Positions 27,901-41,044 are shown, counted from the stretch's first letter. The stretch is DNA of 64,000 nt from Tamarix chinensis (GCA_030549775.1 CM060175.1:94417470-94481469); one strand, 5' to 3'. The notes: generated by a model from the sequence alone, not told the origin. Program-made: numbers and translations.

Positions 27901-29420
27901 ATAGTAAATTTGGAGGTGGTATAATTTGTGTGATTTTCACGTTTGAAGTGTATCAATTCAACACTACTAAACAAGATTACGGTGACATGGTGGGATTAGA
28001 TATTCATTACATATATCATTAACAAGTTTGAAGCCATTCAACCCCTCTTTTAGTAGTTATATTATATTAAATATTTTATAAGAAGCCTTATGTATCAAAT
28101 AATGCCAGTGAAGTTAATGAAATGGATACCCTATAATGATCCCATGATTTTTCTTCTTATAATTGAGAAAGTGTTGAAACATATTTTCACTTCCTACCAA
28201 AAAAAAAAAAAACTATTTGTTAGTGATATCTTGTTGTTAGTAGTGCCATTCATTGAGTTTCTTGATATCAAACATATTCTACACTCTCACATTGTTTGCA
28301 ACAAAATTTCTAAATTGCACAATATGAAAAGTAAAAATCAACATAAAATTGCCAAATGATCCTCACTAAGTTCCTAATGTTCATGAAATAGTTATTAAAG
28401 ATACTTATTTTTGGATATGAATAAGAGTGAATCCTTTCTTTCTCTCCAACAATAATTTTTCCTGCATGTTAAACTTGCTTTCATTTTCAAGAAACCACTC
28501 GAACTCAACAAGAAACCGTGCTTGCAATATCCAATAATATGGAGTATTCTTCTCCAGGTAGTATTGACAACTGCGCAATGAAATATGTCGTTGTCTACTT
28601 GAAGGAAATGTATGGCCTTACTATTAGATATAGCCATCTTTCATGCCTTCGGGTAGGCGGCTAGGATTAGAAACACATATATATATATAGTATTTACCTG
28701 TAGAGGAATGTTTAGTTCTGTAAGCTATTCATTTTCCAGCTGCATTTTTCTTTCTCAGTGTATCAATCCCATCACCGCGTATGTCAAATATTAATCTCAG
28801 GCCCGCAGACTAGTTGCGGTTGAGGGTCAACTATATGCATACATAATGATTACATGAGAAGCAAATTACCGCACTTTTGAAAGTTACATTGAACTGGGAA
28901 AATGACATCTTGCAAGTTCTTGGTCCATCTTTTGATAACTTACGGTATATGAACTTAAATGTATTCCCTACTAAGTAGAAGTTGGGTACCTTTATTCAAA
29001 TATCTGGATGGGTACGTAGGATTAAAAATGCTTGATATGCATTATCAGAGATTTAGTAATCCTTATGTGTTCGAAAGGTAGCGGCCGTATATTCTTACTA
29101 CGGTCATTCCAACTATTATGGCAATGGGCCTTTTTTTTGGTTTAAATATTGCTCCTTACTTCGTTAGCACAAGAAGAAAAATCTTGAACTAGACTTTGAA
29201 ATATCCTTGGTGGTGTAAATATATCGTAGTGTGTGCGGTCAAAGAAAAAAGTTTAGGGATTCAATGAATTTATAGTGCCTAACGTCGATGAGTGTGATAG
29301 TGTATGCAGAGGGTTTCGCAATTTTAGTTTCTTAATTAATAATGTAAATACTTATTTTGCATTTTCACTTTCTTAATTACTAATTTAAAGAGAAATTTTA
29401 GTTTCTTAATTCTAATAAAA
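24990..29420. other. intergenic DNA, no supported gene
   Basis: Scattered short open frames (for example 25263-25544, 26300-26515, 26628-26852, 28090-28359 on plus, 28395-28637 on minus) show no recognisable family, no conserved motif and no splice-linked partners. A less AT-rich patch at about 26240-26900 looks more like promoter or exon-flank DNA than the rest, but nothing decisive is visible. Confidence 0.5.
25974..26250. mobile_element. truncated relative of the MITE at 29421-29910
   Basis: It begins AAGAACCACACTTTATGGTA, clearly like the terminal AAACCACCCTTTATGGTGAT of the element at 29421. It continues with similar TAGTTTTCTTGAC, ATAAATATATAATAT and AAATTTATAGTAAGTTTTTT strings. The right terminus is missing. 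Confidence 0.5.
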
Positions 29421-29910
29421 ACCACCCTTTATGGTGATAACTAAAAACTACCACAATATCCTGAGTTGCTTACAGTAGTTTTTACCATCTATTGCGAGTA
29501 ATTTCCACCACCTACTGTGGATAGTTTCAAACTTGGAACAAAAATACCATCACGTTTTTTCTTGATACTCAAATACTATAATTTTCTACAAGACTTATAG
29601 TAGTTTCTTCCACCCACTTAAGGTAATTTCTACCACCTATTGTGGGTAGTTTCTTGAAAAACTTATAACATTTTCTTCCACCTACTAAGAGTAGTTTCTA
29701 CCACCTACGGTAGTTAGTTTCCAAAGACGAAATATAAATACATAATATTTACAAAAATGATACCGCATTTTTTTAACACTCAAATAATATAGTTTTATAA
29801 AACACTTGCGGTAGTTTCCTCTACCTACTAAAGTAGTTTCTATCATCTACTATGAGTTGTTTCTTCAACTAAAAGTACTAATTTTTAGCTATCACCACAA
29901 AGGGTGGTTC
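29421..29910. mobile_element. MITE of about 490 bp with internal TAGTTTC...CACCTAC repeats
   Basis: The left terminus ACCACCCTTTATGGTGATAA and the right terminus in reverse complement, ACCACCCTTTGTGGTGATAG, make an inverted repeat of at least 25 bp with few mismatches. Inside, short units of the form GTAGTTTCTACCACCTA with GTGGGTAGTTTC recur at least five times, many self-complementary. No clear target duplication was found, so the superfamily is open. Confidence 0.72.
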
Positions 29911-30166
29911 GTTATATATATATAACTGATTTTTTTAATAAATGGTATCATTTTTAAAATATTTGATACTTAAGGGTGAAGATTAAAAGCTATCATTAAA
30001 TAATCTAGATATTCTTATGACAATACCTTCTTCTATTAGCCTAAGCCCATTCAAGTGAAAGATAAGTATACATTTTCTCACGGATTTTCATCACATAAAT
30101 TCAAGAAGAATATTGAAATCATTTAGATTGTCTACATACTTTTATAACCTTTGAGTTGTATATAAA

Positions 30167-30596
30167 TATGGATGGCAATTGTCCCATGTTTGGGACCCAA
30201 TTGAAGATTTTTCTTTCAGGTCCAGATTCATAAGTAGATATCAAAAATTAGATTAGGATTTGGAAATATTTTTTAATATGGGTAGGATTAATCTTAGGGT
30301 CCTTATCTACGAATTCGTCATAAATAAATTTTTAAATAAAAAATAAATTAAAAATATGTTGTAAAAAAATTGGATATTGAGATTGAGGTCAAATTTTAAG
30401 GTCGGGGATGGAGAATAAATTAGGGATCGTGTTTAATATGAAGACTTAATCCTTGTGAGAATCAAGTTGGGAATTTTTCAATGAAACAAAAATTGTAAAT
30501 CAAAACAAGTTTAAAGATTATTTTATCAAATTAGGATATAAGAATATGATCCCCATCCTTGTCAGGTTATCCCTACCTTCCTTGTTGTCATCCCTA
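30167..30596. mobile_element. hAT-like MITE, 430 bp
   Basis: The left end TATGGATGGCAATTGTCCCA and the right end in reverse complement, TAGGGATGACAACAAGGAAG, give a short terminal inverted repeat of the TAGGGATGRCAA type. The flanking 8-mers TATATAAA and TATACCAA agree at six positions. The interior is non-coding. Confidence 0.55.
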
Positions 30597-30685
30597 TATA
30601 CCAATAGATATACTTGATCTTACAGAATTAAGAAGTTGTTTATGTTTAAAATTGTAGTTAAATTAATATTGCGTAGGTATTGTTA

Positions 30686-31663
30686 GGTTTTGTTTGGTTC
30701 ATGAAAAATTAAGTGAAAAATTAAATAAAAAGAAAAGAAAAATAAAGAAAAGAAAATGAAAGAAATCAATTTTCTTTTTCTTGTTTAGTTGTTAGAAAAT
30801 GTTTGTGGAAAACAAAATGTTGGAAAATATTTTTTGTGTTTGATTTCTTGGAAAGAAAATTTTAAGAAAATTTGTTGTTGTTGATTATTATTATTATTAT
30901 TACTATTACTATTTGCAAACCATTATATAGTAAAAAAAATAAAAAATAAAATAAAATACTACATTAGTACATAAAAAAATTATAAAGTATTAAAAAAATT
31001 ATAAAAACTTCATAAAAAACCGTCCAATGGATGATCTTTATGAATTAGATCCAATGGAGAGTAAAAAAAAGTGTGGTCTTTTTTAAATCATTGCAGAAGG
31101 TATGAAAATCATTGCATATGTTGGTAAATATTTGAATTTCTACAACATTACAAATTGAAGGCTTGAATTAATTCTCTAGTTAATCCACTCAACAATTTTA
31201 AAACGGCAAACACAGGTTGGTTAAATATACAACAACCATTCTACCACAAAATAATTAAAGAAAAGATATGTAAAGAATATCTTAGGACCAACAATTAAAA
31301 AAATTCATTATCATTGGTGTGTACGTTAGGTCCTCGAGGAGTCATAAGATAAACAATTACAAGAGATGAAAGAAGGAGAAGTTAGATGGGCTTAGATGGG
31401 AGACTAATGGCGTCAAAGCAACACGAAAAGTTTATCCACAAAAAATGCATCAGGTAGTCTTCAAGTCGATTTTTCAGCTATTTTTTTCTTCTTTTTTTCC
31501 TGTAAGTTTTGCCGAGGAAAATGGTTTAGTATAAATTTCCTAACTGTTTTCCCTTTTATTTTGTTTCCTTGCAATTTTTTTAGCAACTAAATGCTGGAAA
31601 AGTGGAATTCATTTATTTTATTTTTTTCCTTCACTCCCTGCTTTCCTGAAACCAAACAGACTC
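30686..31663. mobile_element. Harbinger-like non-autonomous element, 978 bp, target duplication TTA
   Basis: TTA lies on both sides (30683-30685 and 31664-31666). The left end GGTTTTGTTTGGTTCATGAA and the right end in reverse complement, GAGTCTGTTTGGTTTCAGGA, share a TYTGTTTGGTT core. The interior is AT-rich with a few GAAAA-rich strings and no coding frame. Confidence 0.6.
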
Positions 31664-32199
31664 TTAATGAAAAAGTGGAGAAATTAGAAAAAATATTTTC
31701 TACAATTCATCTCCAACAAGAATATATATAAGTGAATTTAAGAGTTGCTCTGATTGCATTTAATTTAACGAAAGAGAATAATCAACAGCTACTAATCAAT
31801 CACTAAGCATGTCCTATACCATGACCCATTTACTATTTGGTGGTTATTAGTTGTACAAAACTCAACAAATTGTTAGCGCAAAAGTGGAAATGTCTCATTC
31901 ATATATATGTTTAGCCTCTAAAATTTATGTTCCGTATATGAATCTAAAAACTCTCTTTCTCATTGAACAGTTTTTCTTTCATAAAATATTATAAGAAGTT
32001 TAATCAAAATCTTAGTCTATAATTTATTTATTTATTGTTATTATTATAAACGAAATGAATTTTTAGAACTAATTCTAACTATACCCAAAAAAACTGAACG
32101 GACTCGAATGGTTCGAACTCGATTTTGACATGAAAATCTAAATATGATATGATGTGTATCTAAAATATTTTTATTTTTATCTGAATATTTTTGTTGATC

Positions 32200-33040
32200 G
32201 TTGTAATACAAATTATACATATAACTATGTTTTGTTATGTTGTGATTAATTAGGGGAAGTGATAAGGGACACAAGTTGCTGGAATGGATTGTTGGATGTT
32301 GCTGATTACTGTGACTGAATGTTGGATGTTGTTGGCTGCTGTGATTGAATGTTTGCTGCTGGTTGTTGTGATTGATTATTTTGCCATGTTGATTTTTGCT
32401 TGATAAATTGAGTCCAATTTTGTTGACATAATTAGGGAAAATTATTGTATTCCCATATGATACAATCACCGGAATTAAAGCTAATAGAATCAAGTATGCC
32501 ACATAGGCAGCCACTCGGCCCATAATTGGGTTAGCAGGACTGTTTCCTATGCAACCCTTAATTTATACAATTAGCTAGATAAATTAGCTGATGGGAAATA
32601 AGATTATTGTATTCCATAATTTCTGGATCAGTTATAGCCAATTGTAAGTGGGCTGAATAAATAATCAAGCACCACCCCAATTTTTGTTATGTAAGTATGG
32701 TTTGTAGGGGTATGATTGGGCCTGGTAATTTCGAAGCCCAATCGAGCCTAACAGTGTGTGTGATATATTTGTATATCGTGGAAGGCAGGGACGATATTCA
32801 TTACTGATTTTGGAATATTGATTTCAACTCTTTAATTCTCTCTCTCTCTCTCTCTCTCTCTCGACTTTTCTTCCTTGCTGAAACCCTCGCTGAATCTAAT
32901 TCTTCTCTATTGATAAACTCAGTCTACCGTTGATTTTCAATCGAGTCCTGGGTAGTTTGATCTTCCTTTGGTGTTGAATCATTGGTTGATCAAGATCGGG
33001 TTTCCCAATCATATCTTTGTATAAATTTGGCTATTATGAT
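32200..33040 (+). other. possible copia-type LTR remnant or promoter/5'-UTR with (TC)n
   Basis: A stretch with GTATATCGTGGAAGGCAGGG, then CATTACTGATTTTGGAATAT, a (TC)n run at about 32837-32862 and CTTGCTGAAACCCTCGCTGA resembles the R-U5 end of many plant copia LTRs or a plant 5' UTR. No primer-binding site follows. The minus-strand frame at 32044-32523 encodes an Asn/Gln/His-rich string with repeated QQHPTF units, reflecting a short tandem repeat at about 32265-32390. Confidence 0.3.
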
Positions 33041-33767
33041 GGTGAGAGGAATTATGGTAGAAATCCTATATGGGTTAACACTTACTAAAATATAATTTTC
33101 TTTATTGGACTTTATTTTGATGGTTTGAGAGGTTAAATGGCAAGATGTTATCTATTAAGGAATTTTTTTACGTTTTCATACTATGACACTAGTGTGTTTT
33201 GAACATTATATAAGCACTCATACAAAAATTCTTCATGGCTTGCATTTTTTGACTTATCAATAATTGAGGAGGGAAGCCTCAAAAGATTCAAGATTTAATT
33301 TAACCATTTTGAGATCCTTCATTCTCTTCTTTTCGGCACTCTTTACATTATCCAAAAGGCCACGACATGTTCTCCTCAAGCTTATTATAGATCATAAAAG
33401 AAAAATTTTGATGATGATGATGATAAAATTAATTACATAATAATGCCAATGAACCTATATACTATGTAGGAGGTAGGAGTGTGGCAATGGCTCTTTGAAA
33501 TAATTGTGACAAGTATCGATCTTGTGAATTTTGGTTGAAGGGATGGAATTTGGTCATTGTTACTCCATCTAGTGTTATATTATTGTCTTTTGTAATCATA
33601 TTATTATCAAACATAGTTTTGAAATTTATATGACATGATTATGAATGTTGGATGGTAATAGGTATTCTAGAGTTAAGATGTTTTATTTTAAACAAAAAAT
33701 ATTATTATTTTTATCGATTAATTGATATCATTTGAAATGCTCAAGTAAATTGGGAATATCTTTTATC

Positions 33768-36700
33768 ATGGATAAAAGTTGGATAGATTCAAATAAGACT
33801 AGTGACGAGTTTCAAGCGGGATTTGATAGTTTTTTAAAGCTTGCAACTTCTAAGGCGGCTATAAATGGAAAAATATGGTGCCCATGTCGAAAGTGTTATA
33901 ATAGATATCGTAATTCGATTAATGTTGTCACTGGTCATGTTATGAAAATGGCTTTCTAAAAAATTACACCAATTGGGTTCTTCATGGGAAACCAATATGG
34001 GAACCGGCTATTGATGTGTCTACTCGTATGGATGACATTAGGTCAAACGTTGAGGATAGAGATCAAATTCTTGCACTTGTCAGGGATGCATTTAAGATAT
34101 TAGATCGAAGAATTGAAAATCATACCATTGAATCTTCAAGTCCACTTCAACCAAGATTCAATGATGATTCTCATGGTTGTGATAATTTACCCGAAAACCA
34201 ACCTATGAATACTCCTAGTGATGAAGAGGTTCGTTATCATAGGTTGTTGAAGTAGTGTGAGGAAGAATTATATCCCGGGTGCAATAATTATTCAAAACTA
34301 TCATTCATTTTTCATTTGTTTCATTTGAAAAGTATGAACGGTTGGTCTTTGAAGTCTTTTACTATGCTGCTTGAACTGATATCCAATGTATTTCCTATAT
34401 TGTGTCCATTTCCATCTTTTTGGTATAAAGCAAAAAAGTTGATAAATTAATTGGGTCTTAGATATGAAAAGATTGATGCATGTCCAAATAATTGCATTAT
34501 ATTGGGATGATGGAAGAAATAATAGGAGAATGTTAGATAATTTTTTGTGTGTAATACTTCATGTTGGGAGAATCAGATTAAAGTGGATTGTAGTGATGAG
34601 GGTGAGCAAAAAAACCAAGGAAATTTCTATGGTACTTCCCATCGATTCCAATACTAAAAATAATATATATGTCATAAAAAATGGCCACGGATATGAGATG
34701 GCATGATAGAGATCATGTGAAAGATGGAAAATTAAGACATTCGGCTGATGGTTTAGTGTAGAAAGATATTGATGCTCGCTATCATATTTTTCTCTCGATC
34801 CTCGTAATATTCGTCTTGGACTTGCTAGTGAAGGTTTTAATCCATTTCAGACATTGAGCACTAATCATAGCACTTGGGCTAGTTATTCTAGTTTCTTATA
34901 ATCTCCCACCATGGATGTGTATAAAATAATTATCATTTATTTTTTCAATGATTATACCAGGGAAAAAGGGTCCAGGTAGTGACATTGATGTGTATTTGCA
35001 ACCTCTCATACGTGAATTAAGGAAGTTGTGGGTGGGTGTCAATGCATTTGATGTAGCTTCTAAGTAAAACTTCTGACTGCAAGCTACTCTTATATGGACT
35101 ATAAATGAATTTTCAACTTATACAAATTTATCAGGGTGGAGTACAAAGGGTGCACTTGCTTGACCTTATTATGGAAGTGCTATTTCTTCAAAATGGCTAA
35201 AATTTGGTAAAAAGTTTTTTATATATATAAGGCATCGTCGATGGTTACCAGATGATCACTTATTCCGGTTTTAACCTTCACAATTTGATGGAACAATAGA
35301 GGTTGATAGGGCTCCAGCTACACCTTCAGGAATTGTTATTCATAGGCAAATGGATTTTATCAATCATTTTTATGGCAAGTCATCAGATGACCTACAAGAT
35401 CCACTCAATCTAATGTCAGACATCCACTAGTCTTTGAGATTAATGAGGACACAGATAATGATGATGATGAGGAGGAGGAGGAGGAGGAGATTTTTTTATG
35501 ATAGCCTTGTGCAACATAATTGGAAGAAAAGAAGTACTTTTTTTTATCTTCCATATTGGCAACATCACCTCATCTGTCACAATTTGGATGTAATGCACAT
35601 AAAGAAAAACATATGTGATAATTTGTTAGGAACATTTTTGGGTACTGATAGAAAATCAAAAGATAATTATCAAGCACACATGGATCTTAAGGATATTGGG
35701 ATACGACAAGATTTACACCCGATCAAACTTCCCAACAATAAGTATATTTTATCAGATGCTTCTTACACCATGAATGCCACTAATAAGGTTTGTTTCTTGT
35801 CGATTTTGCAGAAAATTAAAGTTCCTGATGGATATGCATATAACATCTCAAGATGTATTAGTTTGAAAGATAAAATGTTATTCAACCTTAAAAGCCATGA
35901 TGGTCATATCTTAATGCAAGATTTGCTTCCAATTGCATTAAAAGCATCTATGAGTGCTGAAGTTGTTGGACTTATCTTAGAGTTGTCTTTGTTTTTCAAA
36001 TCCATATGTGGCAAACAACTTGACTTACAAGAGCTTGATAATTTACAACAATACGTTGTTTTAATATTGTGTCACATGGAAAAAGTATTTCCATCGAGCT
36101 TTTTTACAAGCACGATTCATCTAATTGTGCATCTTTCGAAGCAAGTGAAATTCACCTATCCAATTCACTATACTTGGATGTATCATATTGAATAGTAAGG
36201 ACATTTATAATATTCCATATCCACATGCTTAGTGTTTTTAATATTTCTATGGTTGAAATCATATGGCCTGATTATTTTATTTGACAGGGCCTTAGTACGA
36301 TTAAAATCAAGTGTCCATAACAAAGCTCATCCTAATGGTTCGATTGCTGAAGGATATAATATCCATGAATGTTTGAAATTTTGCTCACATTATTTTGGAG
36401 ATGTTGAAACCGTATTTAATCGAGGACCAAGGAATGATGAATTTTTTCAAGGTTTTAACAAGTATTTGTTCAACACCTGTGGACAATTGTTAAGCAAGAT
36501 TCATCATCTTAATTTAGATGATTTAAGTCTCAAACAAGCTCATTGTTACGTGCTTCTCCAACATGACTATTTTGATGCACATTGTAGGTTATATCACATG
36601 TAGTATAGTATTTGTGTAACTTTATTAGTGGAAGATTTTTTTATATTAAATCTAATTCTCTTATATGGTTTTAGTGAATTCATACGTGAAAAGCGTCTGG

Positions 36701-37457
36701 CCAATAGGAATATTCGACCTAATGAGAATATTGAAAAAAAATGGGTGATTAAATAATTCTCTTAATGGCTTCAATCATAGGTAGCTTTAGTAACATGTAT
36801 AACAATACTCTTTTATTAAGTATAAATGGTGTATTTTTTTGTTTAATATGATTTTAGGGATGAAACTTTGATGACACCATAGAGGGTGGACAAATTTGGA
36901 AGGCTTTGGCTCGAGGACCTAATAAATTAGTTAGATCGATGAACTCTTTCATCATGAGGGGATACATATTCTATACCAAAAAGCATGATGAGAGGAGGAA
37001 AACTCAAAACCGTGGGGTGATGGTATTCATTGATGGAATAAACTACTATGGAAGGATTATAGGAATTTATGAATAGGATTATTATGGGAGTTGCCAAGTT
37101 GTATTATTTTGTTGTGATTGGGTAAATATTAATTCAAGTAGAGACTTGAAGCAAGATAAAAATGGGTTTATATTAGTAAATTTCAACCATTTGATTCATA
37201 CGAGCAAAGCATTGAAATATGATCCATTCATTATTGCATCTCAAGAAACCCAAGTGTTTTATGTCAAAGATGGAAAACAAGAAGATTGGTTTCGCATTGT
37301 TGAAACAAAGCCAAGAGACAACTATCAGTTAGGAGTGTGTGTCCAAGGAGAAAATGATGTTGGGTTTGATCTTCTCTACCCTCAATTTGTTCCTTCTAAT
37401 TCCATTAACACTTTTAATTATGTAACATATTTAGCTAGGATGGACATGGATGAGTAG
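33768..37457 (+). pseudogene. TNP2-like CACTA transposase (with DUF4218 and DUF4216 regions), decayed
   Basis: The start MDKSWIDSNK with CPCRKC (33768 on) is the transposase-associated zinc region. The frame breaks by one missing base near 33940 and resumes as NGFLKNYTNWVLHG. The Transposase_21 core follows: YPGCNNYSKLSF, LKSMNGWSLKSF, then IDACPNN (another frameshift near 34490), IPGKKGPGSDIDVYLQPLIR (about 34960-35020), NLSGWSTKGALA and DLPYW-like LPYWQHH. HNLDVMHIKKNICDN (about 35580-35625) leads into the DUF4218 region (about 35830-36600, with an intron at about 36196-36287). The end matches DUF4216 (NGFILVNFNHLIHT, QVFYVKDG, stop near 37457). In-frame stops occur, for example TAG at 34253-34255. 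This enzyme would cut and join element ends; the copy is clearly inactive. Confidence 0.85.
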
Positions 37458-37635
37458 TTTTATTTTTGTTTGTGTTTGTATTTGGTTTTCATTGCTATGT
37501 ATTCTTGTGGACCATACTTGTAATATTGGTTTTATAGTGATGGTAGTATGTCATTATTTATTTTTTTGGCAAACATTATATTATTACCATACATCTGACT
37601 ATCTTTAGTGTGTTTAAATCATATGTTTTGTAGTC

Positions 37636-39458
37636 ATGTATCGCTCAAAGAATGTAAGAAAGAGATCAATGTCTGATTTGCATGCATCTTCATCTAATCC
37701 TTGCACACCATCTGATGTCACTCTTCCTTTAAAACATATCACAAATGATAGTACCTCACCCATTTCACTGAACACACTTGTTCAAGCTTTTATTGATGCA
37801 AGATCATTAGGTGAGAGATCTCTAAATGCACATTTACCATTTACACCTGATAGCGGTATGCATAAAACTCCACTATTAGAGGAGCATGTCTGTGAGGAGC
37901 ACATCCCTGATGAGCATGATACACCGGATATAAGTGGTAGTGATAGTCGATGTGGAAGTGGAAATGGTAGTGGTAGAACTGAAAATAGAACAACCATAGT
38001 TGATAATGACTTCGTGAAATTTATTGGTAAGGATGATTCATTATATTATTTAGTGTTGTATTTATTTTATTCAATTCTCTTTTTTATGTTTAACTTGTTT
38101 GTCATTCAGATGGTGAGGGGAGGATTATTTGAAGATAGTGAAAAATTGAGCTGAAAGATATTTGGAATCTTAGGAATGGTGAGAGGATGATAGTGGATGT
38201 TAATGAAATGTTTCAACCAATTAGAAAGTCAGCATTACTTCCATCGTTGGCTGGAGGACTTAGCAAAAAATCCAGAATGGTGTCCTTATGAGGAATATGA
38301 TTGGTTTTGTGTCCATAAAAGATTCAAAGATGATTTGAAGATATTAGTTTGAGTATTTCTTGACTTTTTTTATTATTCTTGAGTAATATTTTTATTATTA
38401 TTTATTAATCTTATTTTGTTCATTATATAGGAAAAATTCCTTCTTCCTTCAAGAAGAGTGATGGACACATACTTCCTGAGTAATATTGGAGTAAAAGTAA
38501 GATAAAGGAAGTATGAGTTGAAGGCTCTTTATTACCTTCCAGGTGAGACTAAAGATCAAGTGCTTGATACATGGGATAAAATAGGACCTACTAAGGCTCA
38601 TTGGATCAAACTTGTTGAATATTAGTTATCTGACAAAGGAAAGGTACAATATTTTACTATATGTATAGTTATAATATAAATCAAATTTATACTCACCTAA
38701 TTATTTATTTGATCTAGAGTGCTGCTATACGAGGAGAAACTGTGAGAAAAGAAGTGTCTCATTTTCATACTTGTAGAACAAAAAGTTTTACTATTACTAG
38801 AGATGAATATGTGAATAATTCATGACAAACCAAATTATTGATACTTAAGTGTGTTTTAGAATTTTTGTGTGATTTATTTTTATTTGATAATTTAGAGGAT
38901 ATTGGAAGGATGATATCTTGATGACCTTGAAATGTTTATACAAAATCATAAAAGATGTGATGGGAGCTACTCGAAGAATTCAACATCAAAAGAGTTTGTG
39001 GTATGAAGTGATATATTCACACATTTACTCACTGGTATCCTTATTTTTTTTATCTATTTAATTTTGATTCTATGTATTTTATTTTTTCTATTTTAATATA
39101 GGATAATGCCATTGCTTATGTCAATGATAAAATTGACATTTCTGAGTTGTCAAGGTCTACCATTGATGTAGAAAAAGGATCCATTCTAGCCTTATATGGA
39201 AAAAATCATAGTGGTAGGGCATTTGGCTATAGGCATGGTGCCACGCCGTCAAAGTTAGATATGTGTAATCAACATGTAGGAAAATTTAATCAAGAAGTTG
39301 AAAAGGTAAGTAAGAAATTAGCTATTACTACTGAAAAGTTGTAGAAAACTAAAGAAAAGTTACAAAAAACCAAAGAAGACATGGCTTCTATGAAACAAGT
39401 TCAAGGAGCTTTTATGGAAAGAGTCAATGAGTGGATGAGAAGAACAAGTAACACCTAG
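37636..39458 (+). pseudogene. second CACTA product (Transposase_24-like), decayed
   Basis: It starts at MYRSKNVRKRSMSDL with a Ser/Thr-rich N-terminus (to about 38020) followed by a GT-AG-type intron. Later pieces fit the plant Transposase_24 pattern: NEMFQPIRKSALLPSLAGGL, ALYYLPGETKDQVLD, TKAHWIKLVEY (about 38600), RGETVRKEVSHFHTCRTKSF (about 38730), then a GRAFGYRHGATPSKLD stretch (about 39210) and a coiled-coil tail with repeated TKEKLQK/TKEDM heptads, ending with TAG near 39458. Frameshifts (near 38270) and stops (TAA near 38500, TAG near 39342) break it. It lies 180 bp after the transposase gene on the same strand. It lacks the protease region seen in CACTA-1. Confidence 0.75.
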
Positions 39459-40390
39459 GTATATTTAATAAAGCTATTGATTAGTTCCTTATTATGCATT
39501 ATTTTTTGATAATTGTCCAAAACATTTGGGAAATTAGATCACTCACGATATAAACATGATGCATGGCAGCTAACACTCCGTGTTGATGATCATTTGAATT
39601 AACTGATTTGATAGGATGTAGCTTAGCTTTTTAACTAAAAATATGCCCCTGTTCCAGAACATTTGGGTAGGCATACCATATATCATCTATGAAACCTATC
39701 TATTAACCTTCAGCTCCATTGATCACAGCCCACCAAATATTCTAACATGTTCGCCTTGTTCATTCTAGCCTCTCCACGAATTCATAATACATAATTAATT
39801 CACATCTAATTATAAATGGGATGGGTGCTCAAAAAGTAAGAAAACATAGAAGACTAAGAACTATGAATTTACAAAATAAGAAGGTAAATGGTGGTTAAAA
39901 TGTGATATACTAGATATGAAGGAATGAAGAGAAGTTGAATATTAGGGCAAGGTTTATTTTTTTTCTATTAGCATCTCATAAGCTTTTTGCCTTAAGGTCC
40001 ATGAACATCCATTGTTTTCAAGTTAGAGCTAGAGGTTATCAAAGTTGGGTCCATGAGGTGAATAGTGGTTAAAAGCATAAATTCTGTTCACCAAAAATAG
40101 AAGTTCAACAAATAGATTAATACACGACTCCTTTGGATTTGTACTAGTAATTATAATCTGAAATGTAATAATGAGAAATGTCGGTCAATTAAGGGTAAGA
40201 TATCAATTGCTTAAACATGCTTAGATAGATCATATTGAAGTGGAAAATTTGATCAGAAATTATAAATAGTATTGAAAACAGAACACGAAGCATAACCATA
40301 AATTACATAATTGATTGAAAAATAGCATAACCATATATGCGTAGAAGAAGAAGACATATACAGAAAATCATTAGGAAAGAGACCAATGAG

Positions 40391-40783
40391 AAGCCAAATT
40401 CTTAATCCTTTCCTCTTTGGATCACGAATCTCAGTAGCAAACCTTCCCCATGGCCTCTACCTTACTTTTCTATAATGTTGTCGGCTTCTTTCGTTCTCGG
40501 TCCAAGCAGTAGTAGCACTACTCTGTGTAGAGGATTCCTCAATCTTGGGCTTCATGACAGTTACCATCTGCAGGTTCTTTTGAGAAGTATTCACTAGTAT
40601 TTCGCTCTCTCTGTTGTGGGACAATATGATCCTACTGTTGGAGAAAGAAGTTATTGGACCAAGTTCCTATTTTCTGAGGTCAGGGTTACTTGTGATCATG
40701 TTTTTAGGTACGGAAAGGTTATCGTTGAAAAGGTGGTCTTGAATGAGTTGGAGAGTTGAAGTCACGTCTTCAAATGTTAACAT
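40391..40783 (-). pseudogene. ERF (AP2/ERF-domain) transcription-factor pseudogene, truncated
   Basis: Reading leftwards from ATG at 40783, one continuous frame of 131 codons ends inside an AP2 domain: HYRKVR, stop, [22 protein letters not shown]. This matches the ERF pattern YRGVRQRPWG..AAEIRDP....RVWL. Two in-frame TAG codons interrupt it, at codon 39 (40667-40669) and codon 109 (40457-40459). The second sits where the family has Gln, so CAG to TAG explains it. After IWL (40391) homology stops, so the second half of the DNA-binding domain is gone. The N-terminal part (TSTLQLIQDHLF) resembles the start of group IX ERFs. A TATA box lies 146 bp upstream. It is probably a captured or stranded host gene copy. 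Confidence 0.82.
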
Positions 40784-40928
40784 TTTGTGTTTGCTTTGAG
40801 AAAAATTGAGAAAGAAGAGTTCATATGGGTGATGCTGCTACCCGATGATGAGGTATTGATCAAATAAAATCTAGTGATATATAGATTTTCAGTTTTTCGA
40901 GAGTGGTGTGACTGTGAGAATTGATGAC

Positions 40929-40936
40929 TTTATATA
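40929..40936 (-). promoter_or_regulatory. TATA box of the ERF pseudogene
   Basis: On the minus strand GCTATATAAAGTC lies about 146-153 bp upstream of the ATG at 40783, a normal distance for a plant TATA box with its 5' UTR. Its survival suggests the copy came from genomic DNA with its promoter rather than from mRNA. Confidence 0.6.
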
Positions 40937-41044
40937 GCAGCCAGTTGAGGAATTTTCTCTTATTGTAAACGTGTCGTATATACATCATTTTTCTAGTTGG
41001 ATCCCATAAATGGTAGCCGAAATTACCTCTTGACGATCCAAGAT

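Noticed and set aside
40391..40783. A functional ERF gene
   Set aside because: Two in-frame TAG codons and loss of the second half of the AP2 domain exclude it.
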